DNA from: Chrysochromulina tobinii
Taxonomy: Eukaryota > Haptophyta > Prymnesiales > Chrysochromulinaceae
Reading direction: 5' to 3'
DNA length: 21,365 bases
Assembly: GCA_001275005.1 (NCBI GenBank)
Contig: JWZX01003085.1
Coordinates: 1 to 21,365 of the forward strand
The notes beneath the pieces are model-generated. The model worked only from the letters and a program-made list of their open reading frames with translations, was not told where the DNA came from and ran no database searches. A program made the position numbers and the translations under genes. Shown here in pieces: positions 10,689-18,773 of this stretch (positions within the stretch are counted from its first letter, which is position 1; each line of letters starts with the position of its first letter).

Positions 10689-10736
10689 GTGGCTAAGTTT
10701 CAGTGAGAGTGTGAATTGAACGAGCTCGTATCTCCG

Positions 10737-11564
10737 ATGCGCCTCGGCGCCCTCGGCGCGCCCATTGCACGCACGCAGGCCGCCACGGCGACGCTGCTGA
10801 TGGCGGCCATGTCGGCTGAGGTGCCAGCGATCGAGCCCTACTCGGCTGCGCGCTGTGGCGTGCTCTGGGACGTCGACGGCACCCTGGTAGAGAGCACAAA
10901 GCTCGCATTCGACGCGACCAATGAGGTGCTCACGTCAAGCGGCGCAAAGGCTGTGACGGTTGACGACTACAAGATAGGCTGCCGCTACACGACACCAGAG
11001 CGATTCAACTTCCACCTCGGGCTACCCGAGGGCAGCGAGGAGGGCGCAAGGCTGGGCGCGATCTTCGATGAGACGTACGTGAAGCGTGTGTCCAAGGAGA
11101 CGGCCGGGCTCTTCCCGGGGCTGGAGCGGCTGTTGCGTAGCATCGCGCTCAACGGCCATCCGCAGGGCGCCCTCTCCAACGCATGCGGCGCGTACGTGCG
11201 CGCCGTCATGACGGCCAACGAGCTGGACGAGGTGCCGGGCCAGCGCATGGCCCTCTTCCGGTGCGCGCTGGGGGCGGACGAGGTGCCTGCGGCCAAGCCG
11301 GCAGCGGACGGGCTGCTCGTGGGCTGCAAGCAGCTCGGCATCGTGCCGGCCACGAGCGTCTACGTGGGCGACTCGCCCGGGGATGGCAAGGCCGCTCGCG
11401 CCGCGGGCATGAAGTCGATCGGCGTGCTGTGGGGCGCCAACTCGGAGGCGAAGCTCACGGGCGAGTTCGATGTACTTGTGGACGACGTGCCTGCGCTCAT
11501 CCGTGCGCTGCGCGAGATGATGGCGCCGCCTAATGCCGAGGATGCGGCAGGGTATCGCCCCTAG
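10737..11564 (+). CDS. HAD-superfamily phosphatase (CbbY / phosphoglycolate phosphatase-like)
   Basis: A 275-residue protein starting at ATG 10737; an upstream TTG is in frame but unlikely to be used. All four HAD motifs are present. Motif I is DVDGT, with nucleophile Asp45 and acid/base Asp47. Motif II is SNACGA (Ser147). Motif III is the Lys in AAKPAAD (Lys187). Motif IV is GDSPGDG (Asp212, Asp216). The helical cap lies between motifs I and II (about residues 55-125), the C1-cap arrangement of the beta-phosphoglucomutase/phosphoglycolate phosphatase group. The expected reaction is Mg-dependent hydrolysis of a small phosphomonoester; the substrate cannot be read from sequence. The first ~35 residues have Ala and Arg but no acidic residues until the second half, so a targeting peptide is possible but unproven. 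There is no intron. Confidence 0.88.
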   Translation: MRLGALGAPIARTQAATATLLMAAMSAEVPAIEPYSAARCGVLWDVDGTLVESTKLAFDATNEVLTSSGAKAVTVDDYKIGCRYTTPERFNFHLGLPEGSEEGARLGAIFDETYVKRVSKETAGLFPGLERLLRSIALNGHPQGALSNACGAYVRAVMTANELDEVPGQRMALFRCALGADEVPAAKPAADGLLVGCKQLGIVPATSVYVGDSPGDGKAARAAGMKSIGVLWGANSEAKLTGEFDVLVDDVPALIRALREMMAPPNAEDAAGYRP

Positions 11565-11800
11565 CATCATGCGATTCGTCGCCGGTCTGAACCTCTCTCT
11601 TATGGTCATCAGGGCAGTGTGTGGGTTGTGACACAATCGACAAAGCCGTCGAGAGCGGAGCGAGAACCCCAGCCTCGAGTGCGCAGTCCGTCGTATAGAA
11701 GCTAAGTAGGTGCCATCAGCAACAGTCACCTGAAATGCTCCATGAAAGCATCAAATCGCACACGTAGCGACAAGCCGGTGACCCCCAAAGGGAACGCGCC

Positions 11801-14104
11801 ATGGCGAGCGCCATTAAGAAACTCGAGGGACGTTTCAGTGAGACTGGGTTTGACACGAGCTCGTCAAAGGCAACAACGCAACTCTATCGGCGCTGTCTCT
11901 CATACCGCGCATGCGCAAACATGTTGAGCCGCCTAGTGGATGGCTTAAGCGCAGGAATGAGCGACGAGATGCGCGCCTACCTGAAAGAATCGCGGATAAA
12001 AGAAGCACAAGGACGAATCACTGTCGCCAAGGCTGCCCTAACTTCAGCTGAAGAGCGACTAGCAAGACATGCAGAGCAACTGAAGCAGATCATGCGCGAC
12101 GGAGCGGCATTAGTCGCACAGACAGCAGCAGCATCACTCATCGAGGCGGATATGGACGGCTTGCGGCAAATTCGCAATCTGCGGAATCCACCCCATGCCA
12201 CGCAGATAGTAACTAGGTGTGCGTGCACTTTGCTTTCAGTTAATGAGCCTGGGAGCGCACTGCCCAAGGATCTCCTGCCATGGGACGAGGTGAAGAAACG
12301 ACTGGCGACATCCGACCTGCCTACGCGAATCGGGTGCTTCAACGCGGCGAAGCTCGTTGATCACCCAGAGGTCGTCGCGATGGTGACGAAGCAGGCTCGA
12401 TGGTCCGCAGAAGCCCCGCCGCCATCGGCTTCTGAAGGCAGCGACATGCTCACCGCCGAAATGGCTACCGCAACTTCTTCCGCGGTCGGTGCACTTTTCG
12501 GCTGGTGCTCAAAGCTATTGTCTGGGCTCGATTCGCTGCGTGCTGCCGCAATGTCATCGCCAGAGGCCGTGGAGGCCGAGGCGAGAGCGGCACTGGCCGT
12601 GGACGAGTGCAAGGCAGTTTGGCAGGCGGCGACAGAGGCACTGACGGCGGAGAAGCAGCGACAGATGGGAGAAAAGGTACGGCAAGAGGCAGAGGAAAAG
12701 GCGAGGGTAGAGGCGGCCGCAAGGCGAGAGATGCAAGATGCTGCCGTTGAGAAACTGCGAGTGCTTGTCCCTAAGGCTACCATCATGCAATCCCGCAACC
12801 TACTTGAGAGGTTTGACTGGGACGTTTCGACAGCCGCACGCGAGGCCGCGAAGCGAGAGTCCGAGGCCGCGGCAGCCGAGGCGGCGCTGAGGAGTGTATT
12901 GGGCTTCGGCGATAACGTCCTTGAGGACGTGTTGCACGAAAGACTGGCCGAGCTCAAGAGTGCGATTTGCGCACACGAGGACGTGGCCGCGGGCTCGTCG
13001 CTGCTCCAGGAGGCGCGTGCGCTGCACGGCAAGCTTGTTGCACAAGAGATTGAACTCGAGAAGAGGCGAGAGGCAGAGAGGAAGGCGCACCTGGAGCGAG
13101 AGGAGAAGAAGAGGGAAGAGGCGCAACGAAAAGCGCGTGAGGCGGAGGAGGAGTTGATGAATCTGAGCTTCGGTGCCTCTGCTCGGAGAGAAGCGGCAGC
13201 GGTGGCGCGCGCACTCGCCGAGGAGAAGAAAAAGTATGCAAACGAGATGCGAGCCAGGCGAGAGGCAGCGGTGGCGGCTGCGGCCAGCTCATCGGCAATC
13301 GTCCATGATGAAGAGCACAGCAAGATTGCAGCTCTCGTGGCCACCAAGGTCAAGCAGCTCGAGGAGCAAATAGAGCTCGCCGAAGCCAAGGGGAACCTGG
13401 CGCGCGCTGAGCAGCTGGCCGAGATGCTGTTCGAGTTGGAAGCGCGTGCCTCGGCCGTGGCACAGAAAGTAGAGCAGGACGCGGTGGAAGAGCGACGGGC
13501 GTTGCAGGCAGAGCAAGAAGCTAAGGAGAAGGCCTTGTGGGAGGCGGAGTACAAAGCTCAACGAGAGGCGGACGCGGCCGATGAGGAGCTTCGGCGCATC
13601 GAGCAGGAGCTTGAGCTTATCGCGCATGCCTCTTGGCGAGCCGTCGAGCAATCGTCGAGGATGGCTGAGGATCTCTCTCGCCTTAAGGCTAGCGAAGAAG
13701 CCCTTGCATCGGAGTGCCTCCGCCTCGAAGATGAAGTTGCAGGTTTGGCGGAGGCACCACCATCCACAGCTGTGCACAATGCAGCCGTCGTTGATGACGA
13801 GGACGGTGCGATGGATCAGGTACTCGAGGAGATGCGGACTGCTTCGATTGACGAACTACGTGTCCTTGCGCCCAATGCTACTGTCGACTACTGCCGCAAG
13901 CTGCTCGAGAGGTGTGATTGGGACGTTACGGCAGCTGCGTGCGAGATGCTCGTACCTCCCGGGGCGCCACCATCACCGCGGCAGCACGCGGCGCAGCCGC
14001 AACTCGGAAGGTTGGAGGCGCTGCGGAAAAATTCTACGGAACAGAGCTTGCTCTGTGGAGAAGACACGAGGTGTCAGAAACCACCCTACAGCACGCACAT
14101 GTAA
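11801..14104 (+). CDS. Orphan dynein-stalk (microtubule-binding-like) coiled-coil protein with two UBA-like domains
   Basis: A 767-residue protein with ATG in strong context (gcgccATGG) and no intron. Residues ~60-115 are a helix like dynein stalk coil CC1. Residues ~117-240 match the dynein heavy-chain MT-domain pattern: LRNPPHATQIV, a CTLL helix, WDEVKKRL, a short FNAAKL helix, then SSAVGALFGWCSKLL. No AAA+ P-loops or motor ring are present, so this is not a dynein heavy chain. UBA/CUE-like three-helix repeats lie at ~314-352 (EKLRVLVPKAT...LLERFDWDVSTAA) and ~681-717 (DELRVLAPNAT...LLERCDWDVTAAA). Long Lys/Glu/Ala coiled coils (~375-660) lie between them. Microtubule attachment and ubiquitin-type binding are inferred from folds. 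I do not recognise a named ortholog. The gene lies 236 bp after the HAD gene and 176 bp before the sialyltransferase, and neither gap shows further features. Confidence 0.82.
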   Translation: MASAIKKLEGRFSETGFDTSSSKATTQLYRRCLSYRACANMLSRLVDGLSAGMSDEMRAYLKESRIKEAQGRITVAKAALTSAEERLARHAEQLKQIMRDGAALVAQTAAASLIEADMDGLRQIRNLRNPPHATQIVTRCACTLLSVNEPGSALPKDLLPWDEVKKRLATSDLPTRIGCFNAAKLVDHPEVVAMVTKQARWSAEAPPPSASEGSDMLTAEMATATSSAVGALFGWCSKLLSGLDSLRAAAMSSPEAVEAEARAALAVDECKAVWQAATEALTAEKQRQMGEKVRQEAEEKARVEAAARREMQDAAVEKLRVLVPKATIMQSRNLLERFDWDVSTAAREAAKRESEAAAAEAALRSVLGFGDNVLEDVLHERLAELKSAICAHEDVAAGSSLLQEARALHGKLVAQEIELEKRREAERKAHLEREEKKREEAQRKAREAEEELMNLSFGASARREAAAVARALAEEKKKYANEMRARREAAVAAAASSSAIVHDEEHSKIAALVATKVKQLEEQIELAEAKGNLARAEQLAEMLFELEARASAVAQKVEQDAVEERRALQAEQEAKEKALWEAEYKAQREADAADEELRRIEQELELIAHASWRAVEQSSRMAEDLSRLKASEEALASECLRLEDEVAGLAEAPPSTAVHNAAVVDDEDGAMDQVLEEMRTASIDELRVLAPNATVDYCRKLLERCDWDVTAAACEMLVPPGAPPSPRQHAAQPQLGRLEALRKNSTEQSLLCGEDTRCQKPPYSTHM

Positions 14105-14280
14105 GGTGTGTGTATTCTGAGCGGGCAATAACAGTGCCGTAGCACCGGTGGTCGTGTGTGTCGCGTTATTCACAGCGGGCACAGAATTCCAAAATGGGAA
14201 ACCCAACGCGAACGCGCGCACAAAAGCCGCGTCGCGCGCCAAGTCTTCGTGGTGGTTGAGGTCCACTGACTGGTCACTCC

Positions 14281-16262
14281 ATGGTGGCGATGCGAGCGAG
14301 GACCCCGAGCGTCAACCCGACGCTCTGGTCCCTCGCGCTGCTGACCTGCGTTGCCGTTCCTGCATCCTCATCTGGCCGTCTGTTTGGTGGGCAGGAGCAC
14401 CATGAGGACCGTGGCGGCCGCAGCATCGACCTTGAGCGGGTTGGAGCACAGCGACACGGGAACAGCCAGAAGCTACTGGTCGACAACATCAACGCCATCG
14501 ATTCATGGCTGTCGAATGCCAGCTTTGCCGCCGACCCGGCGCTGCGCTGGCCTGGGCCGGTGCGCGAGCTCAATCGCGCACACGTGGAGGCGACGAGTGA
14601 TCCAATCATGAGCTGGATGGTGCCGCACGTCCGTCGCGACGGGCCTCTCGTGAGGGCGGTGCCTCACGGTGGCAAGCACGGCGGCGCTCTTGGCACTCGA
14701 TACCAGCCGCAGCGGCGGTGCGAGAGCGCGAGCGTGATTGACGAGCTCACGGCGCCCATCTTCATTGCGGCCGAGCGGCCGCGCAAGCTCACGAGCGAAG
14801 GTGCGCCCTTCGGGATGCGCATGGGCGGCAAGTCGGAGGATGATATGGTGAGCAGCATTCGACGGTACGTGGCAAATTCGAGCCAACCGCGGCAGTGCCG
14901 GTACCGCACATGCGCGGTTGTCGGCAGCTCGGGAGCGCTGCGCGGCACGCACCACGGCGCCTCCATCGACGCGCACACCGCCGTGATCCGCATCAACGCG
15001 GCGCCGACGCACAAGCACGAGGCAGCGGTGGGGCGACGTACAACGTGGCGTGTGCACAACTCGGAGAAGCCGTTTATGCTCGCGGCGAATGATGTCCCCG
15101 AGCTGCAGCTCGTGATCTGTCACATGGCCTGGCTCGGCTCGTGCCAGCACCAAGCTTTCTCAGGGGCCTACGGCACGACGATCGCATACATCAACCCGCG
15201 CTTCTATTCACAGCTCTTTGAGCTGCTCGGCCGGCCGCGCGACAAGCAGTCACCCTCGACGGGGCTGCTCGCGATTGCGATTGCGCTGGGCACGTGCGAG
15301 CGCGTCACCTTGTACGGCTTCGGCGCCGGCGGCGGCGGGGCCAACAAACGGTGCCGGCACTATTGGGAGTGCTCTGATGGCCTCTTGATTGCCACTGATT
15401 GGCTCTCTGATTGCTTCCCTCATCAGGTGCCGGCACTATTGGGAGTGCTCTGATGGCCTCTTGATTGCCACTGATTGGCTCTCTGATTGCCTCCCTCATC
15501 AGGTGCCGGCACTATTGGGAGTGCACGGCTTGGGAGGATGAGAGCAAGTACTACGACCCGCTGCACACGTTCCATGACTGGCAAGCAGAGGAGAGGCTTC
15601 GGCAGCTGTGGCTCGAGGCGGGGCTCGTCAGCCTCGGCACCGAGGCTGTCGCCACCGAGGCGGCCGGTGGTGGCATCGACGATGTTGGAGCGCGCAACGC
15701 GAGCGAGGCTGTGCGTCGGTGGGGCACTGTGCGCAAGCAGTGGGCGCGTGACCTGCGAGCGCTGCAGCGGGCACGCCAGGCACGCCGGCAGCAGGGGCAC
15801 AAGGCGGGTGACGGGCGTGACCTCGTAACCACCAAGGAGCTCCTTGAACGCTTTGGGCACGCCGCCGGTGGCGGCGGCAGCGGCGACGACGGTAACAGCG
15901 GTGGCGGCGGTGGCATGCCGGCGACGGCAGGCGGCGGCACTCGGTCGCGCCTCAAGGGGGGCAGAAAGGGCGGCCGCGGCGATCGAAGCGTCGGAGAGGT
16001 CTTGGAGGCTGGCGCGGAAGCTGGCTCAGTGGCCGGGCGGGTACCACGCCGTGGCTCTGGGCGCCCATCCTTATTTGGAAGTGGATCGGTGCGCCCGGCA
16101 CGGGCGAGCGCGGCCACGGCGCGTGCCAGTCGAGTGCTCGGGCGCACCGTCACCGGCGGCAACGCGACGGCTGCGGAGTCGAAGCCGAGGATTAGCAAGG
16201 GCAAGATCAAGAAAGTGATGCGGCACTGGACATCGGCGGGACCGGCGGAGGCGGGCGGTTGA
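14281..16262 (+). CDS. GT29-family sialyltransferase (type II Golgi protein), one intron
   Basis: Exons are 14281-15350 and 15503-16262, giving 609 residues. Residues ~13-32 form a hydrophobic signal-anchor (LWSLALLTCVAVPA), as expected for a Golgi type II membrane enzyme. Sialyl motif L is at ~206-250 (CRYRTCAVVGSSGALRG...ID.HTAVIRIN..P). Motif S is at ~325-350 (PSTGLLAIAIALGTCERVTLYGFG). Motif III is HYWE at 360-363, and motif VS is HDWQAE at 381-386 with canonical H-x4-E spacing. Such enzymes move sialic acid, or a related nonulosonate, from its CMP sugar onto glycans; the acceptor cannot be told. The intron is phase 2 and lies three codons before motif III, so unspliced message lacks motifs III and VS. 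The last ~170 residues are a Gly/Arg/Ala-rich low-complexity tail unusual for the family. Confidence 0.88.
15350..15525 (+). repeat. 2.3-copy tandem repeat, 76-bp period
   Basis: Two full copies plus a 22-bp partial copy. The partial copy is coding sequence of exon 2 (CRHYWEC), and the earlier copies of that block are intronic. The array therefore spans the splice boundary, which is what duplication of an intron together with its flanking direct repeat would produce. Confidence 0.95.
15351..15502 (+). other. Introner-like intron, tandem pair of 76-nt GT...CAG units
   Basis: Unit 1 is 15351-15426 and unit 2 is 15427-15502. They are identical except for one t/c difference near the 3' end. Each starts GTGCCGGCAC and ends CCCTCATCAG. 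The first 22 nt of each unit equal the first 22 nt of exon 2 (15503-15524). Removing both units joins CG|G and restores the sialyltransferase frame. Keeping one unit (76 nt) shifts the frame. Unspliced reading stops after WECSDG...GVL. CTGAT or TTGATTG occurs at roughly 10-nt spacing. Confidence 0.93.
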
Positions 16263-16375
16263 AGTCACTCAAACTGCCAACACCCAACCCCCTCCATTCC
16301 AACAGACTCCACTTTCACGGTTGTCGCGTCTGTTCACACGAGGAAATTCGAAGGCCGCTTCGTTCACAAGCGGAA

Positions 16376-16402
16376 ATGGCGGAGCCTTTCACACGAGCCG
16401 TT

Positions 16403-16433
<31 letters not shown>

Positions 16434-17912
16434 AGGCAGGCGAGCCCGCTTGGTCCACGCCCGCTTGCGCGAGTACGCTGCGAGCGAAGACAGGTCGCTG
16501 CGCCGCCATTATTGGAGGCGGCCTCAGTGGCCTCGCTACGGCTGCGGCTTTTGCATCGCGTGGCTTTGGTGTGCTAATCATCGATGCCTCCGGCGAGCCC
16601 GGCCGTGCCCCGGCGTCGTCTGCAGCGGCAGGCTTGCTCGATCCGCTCACTCCGAAGGGCAAGCTCATGTGGCAGGGCTTGCAGGCTTTCGACTCCGCAC
16701 GCAAGCTGCTTGATGCTGCGGCCGCGATCGAGCAGCAGCACTCGACACTGCCGCCGCTGTACCGTGTGGCCGGCACGGTGCACGTTCCACGAGGACGTAA
16801 AGACGCTGCAGCGCTGCGCGAAGCAGCGAAGCAGCACGCCGCCAGCGAGGAGTACAACAGGCTCGGTATCGCCTTCGTTGACGCAGCCACACCTTTAGGC
16901 ATCGCCTCGTCTGCAACGGCCGTGCCTGCAGAGGTGGCGTCGCTGGCACGCAGCGTCGCCTGCCCGGACGGAGCGCTCTACTGCGGCTGCGGCTTGCTCG
17001 CCGACGTGCCGCGCTATCTGTGCCAGCTGTGGATACATGTGCTCGTTACGGCGCCCATGGCCATCTGGAGTTGTCAGCGATCGCCCGACGCGCGTCGGTT
17101 GGCGGCGGCGTTTGATTGCGTCGTGCTCGCGGCGGGTGCAGGCTGCTTGATGATAGATGAGACTCGTCATCTGCCCATCGACCTTTGCCGCGGTCAGGTC
17201 CTTGAGTATGCCCTGATTGAGCTTCGGCCGCCCTGATTGCCATTGATGACAATTGATTGCCACTGATTGCGCCCCTCATCAGGTCCTTGAGTATGCCCTC
17301 GGCGCCACGGCAGGCACCGACCCGGCCAGCGCCGCCGCGTGCTCGCGGCCACCCCCACCGGAAGCGCTCGCGTCTTTGCTCTCGCTGACCGTCGGTCTCA
17401 CCGGTGCTGTCTACCTGCTTCCGATGGCCTCGGTGCATGGGCGCTGGCTGGGTGGTGGCACTCACGAGCCTTGCACGGATGCGGAGCAGCGATCTCCAGC
17501 TGACCTGGCCCATGCGACCGAAGCGCTCCACCCGGGGCTAGTGGCGCTCTTCCCTCCCCTCGCTGCGGCCGGTGCCCCAGTGTGCGCACGCGCGGGCGTA
17601 CGGGCGATGCCTCCTCGCAGTCCCGAGGGCTCAATACCACTGGCTGGGCGTGCGCACACGAGCCTTCCAAACGTGTGGTTCGTGAGTGGCATGGGCGCGC
17701 GCGGGCTCCTATACCACGCATTGATAGGAGACTGGGTGGCGGAGGCGGCCGCGCTGGTGGATCCTTCGCGACTGCCGCCGGTGCTCCGACGAGGGGAGCT
17801 CGCGGCGGTCCTGGCGCAGAGGCTCGCGAAGCTCGCGGCCACCCGAGCCGCCGAGGCCGCGCGCCCAATACAGCGTTCCACGGAGTCCATGAGAGACGTC
17901 GAGGCCGTGTAA
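16376..17912 (+). CDS. FAD-dependent oxidoreductase of the DAO family, one intron
   Basis: The start is ATG 16376 (ggaaATGG); an in-frame TTG upstream at 16259 overlaps the previous stop and is not used. Exons 16376-17197 and 17283-17912 give 483 residues. An N-terminal P9 tract comes before the Rossmann dinucleotide fold AAIIGGGLSGLATAAAF (Gly47, Gly49, Gly52), with IIDA at the end of the second strand. The C-terminal part (AGVRAMPPRSPEGSIPLAGR and NVWFVSGMGARGLLYHALIGDWVA) is the usual second FAD/substrate segment of DAO-type enzymes, including the MnmC C-terminal domain and plant FAD-dependent oxidoreductase homologues. It probably oxidises an amine or amino acid; the substrate is not visible. 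The intron is phase 0 and splicing joins RGQ to VLEYALG. The gene starts 114 bp after the sialyltransferase stop. Confidence 0.85.
16404..16433 (+). repeat. (GCC)n microsatellite encoding P9
   Basis: A perfect GCC run encodes nine prolines near the N-terminus of the FAD oxidoreductase. It is prone to length variation. Confidence 0.95.
17194..17299 (+). repeat. Direct repeat flanking the oxidoreductase intron (21 bp, period 85)
   Basis: 17194-17214 and 17279-17299 are identical over 21 bp, beginning TCAGGTCCTTGAG. The first copy straddles the 5' splice site and the second straddles the 3' splice site, so recombination between them would delete the intron exactly. Confidence 0.96.
17198..17282 (+). 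other. Introner-like intron, single 85-nt unit
   Basis: GT at 17198 and CAG ending at 17282. CAG|GT is the only placement inside the flanking repeat that gives GT-AG. The interior holds two CCCTGATTG, then TTGATTGCCACTGATTG and CCCTCATCAG; the last two strings also occur in the sialyltransferase intron. Removing 85 nt restores the oxidoreductase frame. Unspliced reading hits a stop after ALIELRPP. Confidence 0.92.
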
Positions 17913-18539
17913 CAGTTTTGACGAACACCTCAAGCCCTCCCTCTTCCGCGCTTTCGCGACACACTGAGGTCTCCGAACTCCGCTTCCGGTCTGAGGGCCT
18001 CTGAGCGGACTGAGCCCCCTCTATAACCCAATCTAAGCGCAGCGCGCATGTAGGCGCACACACTTTACACGAAGCCTTGATATGAATCACAACGCCCGCA
18101 TCTATACGCTGCCATCACCGCCAATCACACCATGTCACCGTCACAGCAGAATGAGTGACCGGACCTAAGCTCGCTCGCGGCTCGCTCGGCTCCAACACAG
18201 TGCCATCTTCACTGCAGCGGACCTTGTGCCACAAGCGAACCATTGTGCAGGCGTCCACGTAGGCCATCCGCATTGGCCCGCCAATCTCGCCCAGGTCATC
18301 CCATCGTGCCCCACCCAGTTGCAGCTGCGCATGTGGCGCTACATCCTGGAGCTACATGGCGCATGGCGCCACATGCAGTGCCTCCTCACGCCTCTTTGAA
18401 CGACGCTCGGCCGCCGCATTGGACGCTGCGCTCGCGATATCAAGCACAGCGTCGGTGGCGTGGGCTTGGCGTGGGCGGCCGAGTCAGCAGCCTATCAGCA
18501 GCCAGCCTGGCGTCTTCGCGGCCATCCTCGCCTGCGCTT
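17913..18539. other. Intergenic stretch without a recognisable gene
   Basis: Between the oxidoreductase stop (TAA 17910-17912) and the degenerate repeat region I see no convincing coding sequence, RNA gene or intron. A plus-strand open frame from 18243 begins with TTG and continues into the antisense of the Ala/Glu/Lys repeat. I regard it as chance. Confidence 0.6.
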
Positions 18540-18773
18540 CTCAGCCGCCGCATTTTCAGCCGCCGTCATCGGTCGGCCACCGCCTTTTCGGCCGCCGCCT
18601 TCTCGGCCACCGCCTTCTCGGCCGCAGCCTGCTCAGCCGCCGCCATCTCGGTCACCGCCTTCTCGGCCGCCGCCTTCTCGGCCGCAGCCTTCTCGGCTGC
18701 CGCCTTCTCGGCCACCGCCATCTCGGCCACCGCCTCTTTAGCCGCCGCCTTCTCGGCTGCCGCCTGCTCAGCG
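18540..18773 (-). pseudogene. Ala/Glu/Lys coiled-coil remnant
   Basis: On the minus strand this stretch reads as [23 protein letters not shown]-type repeats, built from the same 15-bp unit (gccgccgccttctcg on plus) as the coiled coil at 655-965. Its frame breaks near 18570 (AVADR then stop, with AENAAAEK continuing one frame over), and no start codon or domain is attached. It is either the frame-shifted tail of the upstream degenerate gene or a dispersed copy of the repeat. Confidence 0.5.

Noticed and set aside
12361-13554. 397-codon minus-strand frame inside the dynein-stalk-like gene
   Set aside because: Ser/Cys/Ala-rich antisense of a Glu/Ala/Lys coiled coil, a common artefact; no start context or domain.
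15427-15502. Second intron unit as an alternative exon
   Set aside because: It is 76 nt (not a multiple of three) and reads into stops; inclusion would destroy motifs III and VS, so an intron unit is the simpler reading.
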